A DNA stretch of 64,000 bases from Pikeienuella litoralis. Lineage in GTDB: Bacteria; Pseudomonadota; Alphaproteobacteria; Rhodobacterales; Rhodobacteraceae. The DNA lies in the NCBI RefSeq assembly GCF_037646705.1, contig NZ_JBBHER010000001.1:124001-188000 (forward strand), read 5' to 3'. Position 1 is the first letter of the stretch. Each line of letters begins with the position of its first letter. Positions 8,378 through 17,008 of this stretch are shown here, one piece after another. Both the position numbers and the translations under genes were made by a program. The notes under the pieces are model-generated. The model made no database searches and was not told the DNA's origin. It saw nothing but the letters and a program-made list of their open reading frames with translations.

Positions 8378-9347
8378 GGAAAAGATCTCCCTTTTCTGAG
8401 GTGGCGACATACGCCGCGGCCTGGCGCGCCAGCGCGGGCGCCATCAGATAGCCGTGGCGGAACAGCCCGTTGAGATGCAGCACGCGCCCGCGCCGCACGA
8501 TGCGCGGGACATTGTCGGGAAAGGCGGGGCGCAGGTCGGCGCCGAACTCGACGATTTCCGCCTCGCCGAAGCGCGGATCGAGCGCATAAGCCGCCGAAAG
8601 CAGCTCCAGCGCCGATCGGGCGGTGACCGGACCGCGCGCGGCGCTTTCGATCTGGGTGGCGCCGAGCATGAACACCCCGCCGCCGCGGGGGACGATGTAG
8701 AGCGGATGACGCGGATGCAGCAGGCGCACCGGGCGCGTCAGTTCAATCTCGGGCGAGCGCAGCACCACCATTTCGCCGCGCACCGGCCGCAGATTCGGCA
8801 GATCGGCCCGCGCCGCGATCCCGCGGCAGTCGATCACCAGGCCGGGCAGGTCGGAGGGGTCGGCTTCGGCGCGCCACACCGTCACGCCCTCCGCCGCCAG
8901 CGCCGCCGTGAGGTCCGCCAGCGCGCGCCGCGGGACGAGATGCGCCTCGTCCTCGAAGAACAGCCCGCGCCGGCGCCGCCCGCCCAGATGCGGCTCCAGA
9001 TCGGCGATTTCCTCCGCCGCCACCGTGCGGTGGCCGGTGGTGCGGGCGGCGAAACGGTCGAGGTCGACATGGTCTCGTTCAAGCGTGAGCACCAGGGTGC
9101 CGGCGCGCCGCACCGTTGTGACCGCGCTCCAAGCCGCAGCGGCGGCGGCGCCATGGGCGACCACGGCGGGCTCGCTCTCCGCGCCCTCGCAATGCGGCGC
9201 CAGCATGCCGCCCGCCCACCACGAACAGCCATGCGGCCCCGGCGGGCCGGCGCGGTCGAGGATCTGCGGCCGGACGCCATGCGCCAGCAAGGCCCGCGCC
9301 GCCCAGAGCCCGGCCACGCCGGCGCCGAGAATGGTGACCTCAGACAT
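8367..9347 (-). CDS. thiO: glycine oxidase ThiO (FAD-dependent)
   Basis: FAD enzyme of the DAO family, 326 residues, that oxidises glycine to the imine needed by ThiG. The dinucleotide-binding GAGVAGLWAA is at the N-terminus, the CSWWAGGMLAP block near residue 40-50 is typical of ThiO, and the C-terminal HLNGLFRHGYLMAP block binds the flavin and substrate carboxylate. The ATG at 9347 overlaps the thiD stop by eight bases; longer readings upstream are in the wrong composition. Its stop lies inside the thiS start. Presence of ThiO means no ThiH is needed. Confidence 0.92.
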   Translation of the reverse strand: MSEVTILGAGVAGLWAARALLAHGVRPQILDRAGPPGPHGCSWWAGGMLAPHCEGAESEPAVVAHGAAAAAAWSAVTTVRRAGTLVLTLERDHVDLDRFAARTTGHRTVAAEEIADLEPHLGGRRRRGLFFEDEAHLVPRRALADLTAALAAEGVTVWRAEADPSDLPGLVIDCRGIAARADLPNLRPVRGEMVVLRSPEIELTRPVRLLHPRHPLYIVPRGGGVFMLGATQIESAARGPVTARSALELLSAAYALDPRFGEAEIVEFGADLRPAFPDNVPRIVRRGRVLHLNGLFRHGYLMAPALARQAAAYVATSEKGDLFHDD

Positions 9348-10143
9348 CGCGCCAGACCTCGTGGAAGTGATGCACCGGTCCGTGGCCCTGACCGATGGCG
9401 AGCCCATCCGCCGCTGCGATCGCGCCCTGGAGATACCGATGCGCGGCGCGCACCGCTTCAGACAGGCCACACCCGCGCGCAAGGCCCGCCGCGATCGCCG
9501 CTGAGAGGGTGCAGCCGGTCCCATGGGTGTTGCGCGTGGCGCGGCGCGGCGCGGTGAGCCGCTCTTCCCGCTCCGGCAGCACGAGAAGATCGATGCAATC
9601 GGGCCCGGAGCCGTGCCCGCCCTTCATCAATACGGCGCCCGCGCCCAGGCCGATCAGCGCGCGGCCCTGATCACGCATTTCGGCCTCGTCGCGGGCCTCG
9701 GCGCGGTCGAGCAGCCGGGCGGCCTCCGGCAGATTGGGGGTGAGCAGGGCGGCGCGCGGCAGCATCAGGCTGCGCAGCGCGTCGGTCGCGTCCTCGGGCA
9801 GCAGCATATCGCCCGATTTGGCCACCATCACCGGATCGAGCACCACCGGAACGTCGCGCCCGGCGAGTTCCCCGGCGGCCGCGGCGATCGCCTCGGGGCC
9901 GCCCAGCATGCCGACCTTGACCGCGCCGATGGCGAGATCGTCGAACACCGCCTTGATCTGGGCGCGGATCATCGCGGGGCTGACCGCCTCGATCATGGCC
10001 ACGGCGCAGGTGTTCTGCGCGGTGATCGCGGTGATCGCGGTCGCGCCATAGACCCCGAGCGCGGAGAACGTCTTGAGATCGGCCTGAACGCCCGCTCCGC
10101 CGCCGCTGTCCGAGCCCGCGATGCTCAACGCCTGATACGCCAC
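9340..10143 (-). CDS. thiD: bifunctional HMP kinase / HMP-phosphate kinase
   Basis: Phosphorylates hydroxymethylpyrimidine twice to give HMP-PP, the substrate of ThiE. Ribokinase-fold protein of 267 residues: SIAGSDSGGGAGVQADLKTF at the N-terminus, DPVMVAKSG in the middle and the ATP/anion-hole NTHGTGCTLSAAIA block with the catalytic Asp region near the end. A GTG at 10143 is chosen because GGAGG sits about nine bases upstream; an in-frame GTG at 10152 would lie against that GGAGG. First gene of the operon, directly after the TPP riboswitch. Its stop overlaps thiO by eight bases. Confidence 0.93.
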   Translation of the reverse strand: MAYQALSIAGSDSGGGAGVQADLKTFSALGVYGATAITAITAQNTCAVAMIEAVSPAMIRAQIKAVFDDLAIGAVKVGMLGGPEAIAAAAGELAGRDVPVVLDPVMVAKSGDMLLPEDATDALRSLMLPRAALLTPNLPEAARLLDRAEARDEAEMRDQGRALIGLGAGAVLMKGGHGSGPDCIDLLVLPEREERLTAPRRATRNTHGTGCTLSAAIAAGLARGCGLSEAVRAAHRYLQGAIAAADGLAIGQGHGPVHHFHEVWRDV

Positions 10144-10214
10144 TACGTCCACCCTCCGTGTCAGATCGGATCGTGGGCGGCGAGTTGCGGGAGTTGCAGC
10201 CTCGGCTGCGAAGT

Positions 10215-10298
<84 letters not shown>

Positions 10299-10307
10299 TA
10301 TGAAGAG

Positions 10308-10336
10308 AGGCTATTTTTGTTACGGCGCTCTGTCAA
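10308..10336 (-). promoter_or_regulatory. sigma-70-type promoter of the thiamine operon
   Basis: Minus strand TTGACA (10331-10336), 17-base spacer, TAGCCT (10308-10313). The -35 box is perfect and the -10 box weak. Transcription would start about 5-10 bases before the riboswitch aptamer, which fits. Confidence 0.65.
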
Positions 10337-10458
10337 TGGAGGCGCCTACGCGCGGCTGGCTTTCGGCGCCGGCGCCGCGATCGGAATGCGGCCATGGCGG
10401 CCGGTCAATATGTGTTAATATGGAGGGTCCGCGGCGCGTTGAAAGGATCTGATTCGGA

Positions 10459-12387
10459 ATGGTGGACGGATCTCTTTCCATAGGCTGCGCGGATCTGTTG
10501 ATCCGGAGCGTCACCGGCTACGCAATCCTTGCGCTCGATCGCGACGGGGTGGTCGCGAGCTGGAACGCGGGCGCTGAACGGCTGTATGGCTACCGGTCCG
10601 AGGAGATCGTCGGCGCCCATCTCTCTCGTTTCTACGCGCCTGAGGATCGCGCGGCGGGCTCGCCCGACGCAGCGCTCGCCAGCGCGTCGACCAGCGGTCT
10701 GTTCGAGGCCGAAGGGTGGCGCGTCCGGAAGGACGGCGCGCGCTTCTGGGCCAATGTCGCGATCGAACCCATACGCGATGAGAGCGGCGTCCTCGCGGGG
10801 TTCGCCATGATCGCGCGCGATTCCACGGAGCAGATGAAGACCGAGGAGGAGTTGCGAAAGAGCGAGGAGCGCTTTCGCCTGCTCGTGCAGGGCGTGACGG
10901 ATTACGCGATCTACATGCTCGACCCCGAGGGCCGGGTCTCGAGCTGGAACGCCGGCGCGGAGCGCTTCAAGGGCTATTCGGAGCGCGAAATCATCGGACA
11001 GGATTTCTCCCGGTTCTATCCGCCCGAGGACCGGGCGGCCGGCGTCCCGCAGAAGGCCTTGTCGACAGCGGCGTCGGAAGGGCGGTTCGAGGCCGAAGGC
11101 TGGCGGCTGCGGAAGGATGGATCGCGCTTCTGGGCGCATGTCGTGATCGACCCGATCCGCAGCGAGGGCGGCGTGTTGCTCGGCTACACCAAGATCACCC
11201 GCGACCTGACGGAGAGGAAGATCGCCGAGGAAGCGCTCGAGCAGTCGCGAGAGCAACTCCATCAGGCGCAGAAGATGGACGCCATCGGCCAGCTCACCGG
11301 AGGCGTGGCGCACGATTTCAACAATCTGCTCGCGGCGATCATGGGCGGGCTCAGGCTGGCGCAACGCCGTCAGGAGAACGGCGAGGACGGGGCCGGGTTC
11401 ATCAACAGCGCGATCGAGGCGGCTGAACGCGGCGCGGCGCTGACCCAGCGGATGCTGGCTTTCGCGCGCAAGCAGAAACTGAAACTCGAGCCGACCGACA
11501 TCCTCGGCTCCCTGAACGAGACGACGGAGCTGCTCCAGCGTACGATCGGCCAAGGCATAACCATCCGGACCGACTTTCCGCGCGCGCTTGACCCCGTGCT
11601 GACCGATCGCGTGCAGCTCGAGCTTGCGGTCATGAACCTGGCGGTCAACGCCCGCGACGCGATGCCGAAGGGCGGCGAGATCATTTTTCGCGCGCGCGCG
11701 GTCGAACCGAACGCTGAGGGAGAGACGTTCATTCGCCTGTCGATCGAGGATCAGGGAGAGGGCATGGACAAGGAAACCCTCACCCGCGCCACCGAGCCGT
11801 TTTTCACGACCAAGGATATCGGAAAGGGAACAGGGTTGGGCCTTTCCATGGTGAAGGGGATCGTCGAGCAATCCGGGGGGCGTCTGGTTCTTCGCAGCGA
11901 GATCCAGCGCGGGACGACGGCGGAGATCTGGCTGCCGGTCGCGGCCCCGAGCGCCGAAAGCGCGCCCGAAAAAGGCGGCGAGGCGCCCGTGAACGGCGCG
12001 AAATTGCGCATTCTCGTGGTGGACGACGAACCGATCGTTCTGCTGAACACGGTCCTGACCCTCACCGACATGGGGCATGTCGCGCTGGAGGCCCATTCCG
12101 GCGGCGTGGCGTTGGAGATTCTTGAGAGGGAAGATGTCGATCTCCTGATCACCGACTTCGCCATGCCGAAAATGATGGGAGCGGAACTGATCGAACGGGC
12201 GAGGGCCGTGAAGCCCGATCTCAAGGTGATCATCGCTTCGGGATATTCCGACCTGCCGGAAGGCGCGGCCGTCGAGGCGCACCGACTGCCGAAACCCTTC
12301 ACGGAACAGGATCTCGCGAAGGCGATCGCCGCGGTGGGCGATCAACATGCGGCTCACGTCGACGCGCGCGCCCATTCCGGCCTCTGA
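10459..12387 (+). CDS. soluble PAS-PAS hybrid sensor histidine kinase with receiver domain
   Basis: A 642-residue signalling protein without membrane segments or signal peptide, so it should sense a cytoplasmic cue. Two similar PAS domains (about 10-125 and 140-255) share the SWNAGAERF/RFYxPEDRAAG pattern and look like an internal duplication. HisKA follows with the phospho-accepting His285 in GGVAHDFNN, then a HATPase domain with Asn397 (N box), DQGEGM (431-436) and GTGLGLSM (457-464). The receiver at about 516-630 has acidic Asp522/Asp523, acceptor Asp566 and Lys612. No response-regulator partner is adjacent, so the target is unknown. AAAGGA precedes the ATG. The PAS ligand cannot be named. 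Confidence 0.9.
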   Translation: MVDGSLSIGCADLLIRSVTGYAILALDRDGVVASWNAGAERLYGYRSEEIVGAHLSRFYAPEDRAAGSPDAALASASTSGLFEAEGWRVRKDGARFWANVAIEPIRDESGVLAGFAMIARDSTEQMKTEEELRKSEERFRLLVQGVTDYAIYMLDPEGRVSSWNAGAERFKGYSEREIIGQDFSRFYPPEDRAAGVPQKALSTAASEGRFEAEGWRLRKDGSRFWAHVVIDPIRSEGGVLLGYTKITRDLTERKIAEEALEQSREQLHQAQKMDAIGQLTGGVAHDFNNLLAAIMGGLRLAQRRQENGEDGAGFINSAIEAAERGAALTQRMLAFARKQKLKLEPTDILGSLNETTELLQRTIGQGITIRTDFPRALDPVLTDRVQLELAVMNLAVNARDAMPKGGEIIFRARAVEPNAEGETFIRLSIEDQGEGMDKETLTRATEPFFTTKDIGKGTGLGLSMVKGIVEQSGGRLVLRSEIQRGTTAEIWLPVAAPSAESAPEKGGEAPVNGAKLRILVVDDEPIVLLNTVLTLTDMGHVALEAHSGGVALEILEREDVDLLITDFAMPKMMGAELIERARAVKPDLKVIIASGYSDLPEGAAVEAHRLPKPFTEQDLAKAIAAVGDQHAAHVDARAHSGL

Positions 12388-12527
12388 AAGCCGGGCCGTT
12401 CGCGGTATGGATCAATCGGAATCCAAACTGAGGAGCGACCCAATCTAGCCACAGCGCTCCTGGCGTTCGCAGTCGTCGCGGCGCCGGGAGCGCCGCCGTC
12501 TTGCGCCATACAGCCTGGCGCGCGCCA

Positions 12528-12564
12528 TTTGTCATCAAAGTTGTTGACAAAATTGCTGACAAAA
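12528..12564 (+). promoter_or_regulatory. TGACAAA repeat cluster before the GntR gene (candidate operator)
   Basis: Three copies of TGACAAA lie in 37 bases: one inverted (TTTGTCA, 12528-12534) and two direct (12545-12551, 12557-12563). The two direct copies are tandem 12-mers, TTGTTGACAAAA and TTGCTGACAAAA, with one mismatch. The first also contains a perfect -35 box TTGACA (12544-12549). The array ends 33 bases before the gntR start, fitting autoregulation by the GntR protein. The local sequence is AT-rich against a GC-rich background. Confidence 0.6.
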
Positions 12565-12596
12565 ATCAGGCTGCTTTCAACGATAAGGAAACGCGC

Positions 12597-13298
12597 GTGA
12601 AACCCGATCATCAAGCTCTGGAAAACCTGACGAAAGGCGCGCCGACGAAGGCGAACGCGTCGGACGTTCAAAAGCTCGTGGACCAATTGCGTGTGAAACT
12701 CGCCCAGCACGAGATCGCGCCGGGAACGAAGCTCAAGGAACAGGAACTCGCGCGCGAGTTCGGGGTTTCGCGCGCCAAGGTGCGCGAGGCGCTCGCCGCG
12801 CTGGAGCTGCGCGGCCTGGTCGAGCGCACGCCGAACCGAGGCGCCGTCGCCCGGCGGCTGGAGCTCAGTCAGGTTTTCGAGATTTACGATGTGAGAGAGG
12901 TTCTGGAAGGTCTCGCCGTCCGGAGATCCGTGGAGAATGGGAACCTCGACATCTGGGCGGGGTTCCTGGCCGAATCCGCCGGCGATTTCGAGGAGCGGGT
13001 GCTCGCCGGCGAGCTTCACCTCTATGAAAAGCTGTTCCAGCGCTTCCGCGATGCGGTGATCGAGGCGGCGGCCAATCCTGTTTTGACCGATATGCTCGAC
13101 AGCGTTCGCGACCAGACCCAGGTCACGTTGCGCCGCGTCGTCGTGCTGCCCGGCCGCGCCGAACAAGGGCTGCGCAACCTTCGCCTCGTGCTCGAAGCGA
13201 TGACGGCCGGGGACGCCGCAGGAGCGGAGCGCCTCAGGCGCAACGGCATCCGGGAGGCGATCGAGGCGCTGAAGCGTTATCAGAGGTTCGTGCTATGA
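12597..13298 (+). CDS. GntR family regulator (FadR subfamily) of the UxaA/TRAP island
   Basis: DNA-binding regulator of 233 residues. The winged helix is at about 30-95 (LKEQELAREFGVSRAKVREALAAL), followed by an all-helical FCD-like effector domain with the DVREVLEG helix. GTG at 12597 is preferred: AAGGAA lies six bases upstream, and a longer reading from 12501 would run through the repeat cluster that looks like an operator. The next gene overlaps its stop (ATGA), so it is co-transcribed with the catabolic genes and probably controls them in response to the imported acid or a product. The effector is unknown. Confidence 0.88.
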   Translation: MKPDHQALENLTKGAPTKANASDVQKLVDQLRVKLAQHEIAPGTKLKEQELAREFGVSRAKVREALAALELRGLVERTPNRGAVARRLELSQVFEIYDVREVLEGLAVRRSVENGNLDIWAGFLAESAGDFEERVLAGELHLYEKLFQRFRDAVIEAAANPVLTDMLDSVRDQTQVTLRRVVVLPGRAEQGLRNLRLVLEAMTAGDAAGAERLRRNGIREAIEALKRYQRFVL

Positions 13299-14380
13299 CC
13301 GGTCCGGCGGCCGCTCCCCCGCCGCCGCGCGTGCGCCGCGCGGATCTGGAGCGCTGGGCCGCGGCGATGTTGGGCGCGGCCGGAATCCCGGAGGACGACG
13401 CCGCGCTGGCGGCGCGAACCCTCGTCAGATGCGATATGCGCGGCTTTCGCACCCATGGTCTCGCGCGGCTCTGCGATTACCTCAAGAAGATCGCCGCCGG
13501 AGAGATCGCGCGAGAAGCGCCGAACCCGCCGCCGCCGTCGGCTCCGGTCTTCACCTATCAGGCCGGCGGAATCCTCGGGCAGGTCGCGGGCCCGCGGGCG
13601 GTGGATCAGGCGCTGGCTCTGGCCGCCGAGCATCCGGTCGTGGCGTGCCAGATCCAGAACTCGGCCCATCTCGGGGCGCTTGGGGTCAATCTTCTCCGCG
13701 CCGCCGACGCCGGCTGCGCCGCGCTCATGTTCCAGGCGACGCCGCCGGTCATCGGCGCGCCCGGGGCCAAGCGGCCGATGATCGGCAACAATCCGCTTGC
13801 GATGGTCGCGCCGCGCCCCGGCCGGCCGGCCTTCGTCGTCGATATGGCGTGCTGCGTGGCGGCGCGCGGCAACATCCTGCTCGCGGCCCGAAACGGCGAG
13901 CCGATCCCGGAAGGCTGGGCGCTCGATCGCGAGGGCGAGCCGACGACCGACGCGGAAGCGGCGCTGCTCGGATCGCTTCTTCCGGCCGGAGGCCACAAGG
14001 GGCTCGCGCTCGCGATGATGGTCGAGATTCTTGCGGGCAGCCTCGCAGGCGCGACCTTTCGCGACAGTCTCAACCCCGCCGGCGGCGTCGCCAGCGGCGG
14101 CGGGCGCCTCAATGCGCTGGTTCTCGTGTTCAACCCGGACCTGCTGCAGGGCCGGGCGGCCTATGAAGAGCATATCGCCGCCTGGACCGCGCATTATGGC
14201 GCGGCGGGCGGCCCCTCCGCGCGCATCCCCGGCGAGCGCGCCCATGAGGCGGAGCAGGCGGCGGAGCGCGATGGCGTGCCGCTCCCGCCCGCCATCATCG
14301 ACGAGCTGAAGGCCGCCGGGGCCGGCGCGAACATTCCTTTTCCCGCAATCGAACGCGGACATGGTCCGGACCAGCAATAA
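13295..14380 (+). CDS. Ldh2/MDH2-family NAD(P)-dependent 2-hydroxyacid dehydrogenase
   Basis: A 361-residue member of the Ldh_2 fold, a group that includes malate, ureidoglycolate and (R)-sulfolactate (ComC) dehydrogenases and interconverts a 2-hydroxyacid and the 2-oxoacid. The N-terminal RGFRTHGLARL block carries the family catalytic His, NSAHLGALG and PMIGNNPLA follow at the cofactor/substrate site, and LLPAGGHKGLALAMMVEIL marks the C-terminal half. The ATG overlaps the gntR stop. It is placed with a two-part UxaA-type lyase, suggesting it racemises or oxidises the lyase substrate. Which hydroxyacid is used cannot be read from sequence. Confidence 0.85.
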   Translation: MTGPAAAPPPPRVRRADLERWAAAMLGAAGIPEDDAALAARTLVRCDMRGFRTHGLARLCDYLKKIAAGEIAREAPNPPPPSAPVFTYQAGGILGQVAGPRAVDQALALAAEHPVVACQIQNSAHLGALGVNLLRAADAGCAALMFQATPPVIGAPGAKRPMIGNNPLAMVAPRPGRPAFVVDMACCVAARGNILLAARNGEPIPEGWALDREGEPTTDAEAALLGSLLPAGGHKGLALAMMVEILAGSLAGATFRDSLNPAGGVASGGGRLNALVLVFNPDLLQGRAAYEEHIAAWTAHYGAAGGPSARIPGERAHEAEQAAERDGVPLPPAIIDELKAAGAGANIPFPAIERGHGPDQQ

Positions 14381-14393
14381 ACGAGGAAACGTA

Positions 14394-14675
14394 ATGACCC
14401 GTGCGATCGTGCTTCACCCCGACGACAACGTCGCCACCCTGATCGATCAGGCCTCAAAAGGCGCCTCAGCGGAACTGCGCGGGGAGCGCACGGGCGCCGT
14501 CGAGCTTCGGGACGACATTCCCTATGGCCACAAATGCGCGGTCGTCGCGCTGTCCGTGGGGGACGACATCCTCAAATACGGTCAGGTCATCGGCAGGGCG
14601 ACCGCGGATATCGCGATCGGCGATCACGTCCACACCCACAACGTCGAGGCGCTCCGCGCCCGCGGCGACCGGTAA
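14394..14675 (+). CDS. SAF-domain small subunit of a UxaA-type lyase/dehydratase
   Basis: A 93-residue stand-alone SAF domain. In altronate and galactarate dehydratases this domain is the N-terminal part of one protein; in sulfolactate sulfo-lyase it is a separate small subunit (SuyA). Visible family features are MTRAIVLHPDDNVATL, DDIPYGHKCAV, LKYGQVIGRAT and the GDHVHTHNVE ending. GAGGAAAC precedes the ATG by two to eight bases. The gene for the large subunit starts 10 bases after its stop. It presumably forms the complex with the 14686 product. Confidence 0.85.
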   Translation: MTRAIVLHPDDNVATLIDQASKGASAELRGERTGAVELRDDIPYGHKCAVVALSVGDDILKYGQVIGRATADIAIGDHVHTHNVEALRARGDR

Positions 14676-14685
14676 GGCGCGCCCG

Positions 14686-15837
14686 ATGTCATTCCTTGGA
14701 TATGAGCGGCCTGACGGCCAGGTCGGACTTCGCAACCATGTCGGCGTCGTTTCGGTGATGGACAACTGCAACCCCGTCACGCGTGCGGTCGCGAACGCGG
14801 TGGAGGGGGCGCTGCCGGTCACCACGCTTTTCGTGCGCGGCCAGCTCGGGCGCGATCTGGACATCGCCTATGACACGCTCGCGGGGCTCGCGCGCAACCC
14901 GAATATCGCGGCGATCGTCCTGATCGGGCTCGAACCGGTGACGACCGAAGAGGTGGCGTCGCGCATCCGGTCCTGCGGCAAACCGCTGGAGGTCGTGAAC
15001 ATCCAGCTCGTCGGCGGCACCATCGAGGCGACGGCGCACGGCGTCCGGCATGCGGCGCGGCTGATGCGCGAGGCGAGCCGTCAGAGGCGGACGAGCCAGC
15101 CGCTCTCGAAACTCACCATCGGAGTCGAGTGCGGCGGCTCCGACACCACCTCCGGCCTGGCCTCCAATCCGTCGATCGGCGTCGTCGCGGACAAGGTGGT
15201 CGCCGGCGGCGGCAAGGTGGTGATTTCGGAGACGTCCGAGTTTTTCGGCGCCGAGCACCTCTTCGCCGAGCGCGCCGAAACAGAGGATGTCGGACAGCGG
15301 TTTCTCGACGCCATCCACGACTTCGAGCAGGAGGTGATGGCGCGCGGGATCGATCTCAGGGGCTCCAATCCCACGAAGGACAACATTCGCGGCGGGTTGA
15401 CGACGATCGAGGAAAAGGCCCTCGGCGCGATGTCCAAGGCCGGAACCTCCCCGCTCGTCGGCGTGCTCGAATACGGCGAAGCGCCGGTGACGGCGGGGCT
15501 CCATTTCATGGCGACGCCCGCGCCTGCGGTGGAGTCGTTGACCGGGCTCGCGGCCGGCGGATGTCAACTCATCCTCTTCTCCACGGGGGTCGGCAATCCG
15601 ATCGGCGGCATGGTCGCGACCACGCTGAAGGTGTCGGGCAACCGGAACACGGTGGCCACGTTCAGCGACAACATCGATTTCGACGTGTCCGACGTCATCG
15701 AAAGCGGAACGCCGCTCCGCGAGGCTGGCGGGCGGCTCTTCGACTTCGCGATGGAGGTCGCCTCCGGCGCCCTCACCTGTTCGGAAGTGCTGGATGTGCG
15801 TGAAACCGCGATCAGCCGTTTCGAACCCTCGATGTGA
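14686..15837 (+). CDS. UxaA/GarD-family lyase or dehydratase, large subunit (first copy)
   Basis: Catalytic core of 383 residues, related to the C-terminal part of altronate (UxaA) and galactarate (GarD) dehydratases and to SuyB of sulfolactate sulfo-lyase. The opening GYERPDGQVGLRNHV, the ECGGSDTTSGLASNP block at about 150 and GGCQLILFSTGVGNPIGG near the end are family hallmarks. Cys in VMDNCNPV (about residue 28) is kept. It follows the SAF subunit gene and precedes the TAXI-TRAP genes. Known members eliminate water or sulfite from 2-hydroxyacids. Start 14686 was chosen because the encoded opening matches the family and the second copy. Confidence 0.87.
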   Translation: MSFLGYERPDGQVGLRNHVGVVSVMDNCNPVTRAVANAVEGALPVTTLFVRGQLGRDLDIAYDTLAGLARNPNIAAIVLIGLEPVTTEEVASRIRSCGKPLEVVNIQLVGGTIEATAHGVRHAARLMREASRQRRTSQPLSKLTIGVECGGSDTTSGLASNPSIGVVADKVVAGGGKVVISETSEFFGAEHLFAERAETEDVGQRFLDAIHDFEQEVMARGIDLRGSNPTKDNIRGGLTTIEEKALGAMSKAGTSPLVGVLEYGEAPVTAGLHFMATPAPAVESLTGLAAGGCQLILFSTGVGNPIGGMVATTLKVSGNRNTVATFSDNIDFDVSDVIESGTPLREAGGRLFDFAMEVASGALTCSEVLDVRETAISRFEPSM

Positions 15838-15920
15838 CCTCGACCCTCCCGCCGCGCCCGCCGGGGGCGACGGCGGGAGTAAAAAAAGCACCCGGCGGCA
15901 AAAAAAGGGAGACGTGCACC

Positions 15921-16952
15921 ATGAAGGCAATGATCACGCCAAGAGCCGGACGCCGCGCGCTCGCGCTTTCCACGCTCATCGCTGTCGGACTCGCGAGCGG
16001 CGCAAGCGCCCAGGAGAAGGAAATCGGGTTCCGTTGCGCGCCGTTCGGCTCGATCATGTACACTGTCGGCAACGCCATTCAGGATCTGACCCAGAAACGC
16101 CATCCGACGCTCCGGGTGACGAATGCGGAAGGTCCGGGTTCGACCGCCATCACGGTGAATCTGATGACGGGCGGCGAATGGGTGAACACGATCGGCTGTA
16201 CGAGCCTGCTCGACTACACCTACGCGGAACAGGGTATCGAGCCGTTCTTCGCCGAGAAACATCCCGAGGTCCGTACCGACGTCAAGGTGCTGTTCAACGG
16301 CTTTTATGGCGCGATCGGCGTGCTGACCACGGATCCCTCGATCGAGTCCGCGACCGATCTTGATGGCGAACCCCTGGCGCTCGGCCGCCGCGCGCAGGCG
16401 CATTGGGGCGGGCTGCCGGCGCTGTTCTTCGAGAAGGGCATGCCGGACACGCGCCCTGATATGGAGTTCATGGGAACCGCTCCCTCGCACGAGGCGCTGG
16501 CGGAGAACCGGACCAAGGCGATCATCTCGCAGATCGTCATTTCGCCGGACGGAAAACAGGCCTTCAAGCCGGGTGTCGTGAACCAACTCTTCGCGTCCGG
16601 GCGCGACATCTATCTGGTCGGCTTTCCGGATGCGGCGTTCCAGAAGGCGGTGGAGGAGGGCATGCGCTTCCGGCCGATCAAGGTCTCCGGCGATCAGATC
16701 CCGGAGGCGGTGGGCGACCGGAGCGTGAACTGGATCTTCGCGCCCGCCGCGATCTCGGTCCACAAGGACTTCCCCGAGGAGGACGCCTACGAGCTTACCA
16801 AGTTCATGATCGAAAACGCGGACGCGTTGCCGGACTACGCCGCGACGTTCCGCGTCATCGCCTCCGGCGAAGGGCTCCTCGGCGACTGGCGGGCCGATGA
16901 CCTGCATCCCGGCGCGCTCCGCGCGTATCGGGACGCGGGTCTGATCGAATAG
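15921..16952 (+). CDS. TAXI-family TRAP transporter solute-binding protein
   Basis: Exported binding protein of 343 residues with a signal peptide at about 1-28 (ASAQ before the mature part). It belongs to the TAXI group, whose members pair with fused TRAP permeases rather than DctQ/DctM pairs: the next gene is such a fusion. GGGAG stands nine bases before the ATG. The fold opening (IGFRCAPFGSIMYTVGNAI) is an unusual version of the TAXI glycine-rich start. The ligand is probably the carboxylic acid processed by the surrounding lyases. Confidence 0.85.
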   Translation: MKAMITPRAGRRALALSTLIAVGLASGASAQEKEIGFRCAPFGSIMYTVGNAIQDLTQKRHPTLRVTNAEGPGSTAITVNLMTGGEWVNTIGCTSLLDYTYAEQGIEPFFAEKHPEVRTDVKVLFNGFYGAIGVLTTDPSIESATDLDGEPLALGRRAQAHWGGLPALFFEKGMPDTRPDMEFMGTAPSHEALAENRTKAIISQIVISPDGKQAFKPGVVNQLFASGRDIYLVGFPDAAFQKAVEEGMRFRPIKVSGDQIPEAVGDRSVNWIFAPAAISVHKDFPEEDAYELTKFMIENADALPDYAATFRVIASGEGLLGDWRADDLHPGALRAYRDAGLIE

Positions 16953-17008
16953 CGACCCGGAGCTTGCGCGGGAGCCGCTCCCGCGCTTCCCCGCACAGGG
17001 ATAGAGCC

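Noticed and set aside
10144..10152. GTG 10152 as thiD start
   Set aside because: It would lie directly against GGAGG; GTG 10143 has proper spacing and keeps all motifs.
12501..12596. A 32-residue longer start for the first GntR regulator
   Set aside because: It would translate the TGACAAA repeats and the -35 box, while GTG 12597 has AAGGAA at good spacing.
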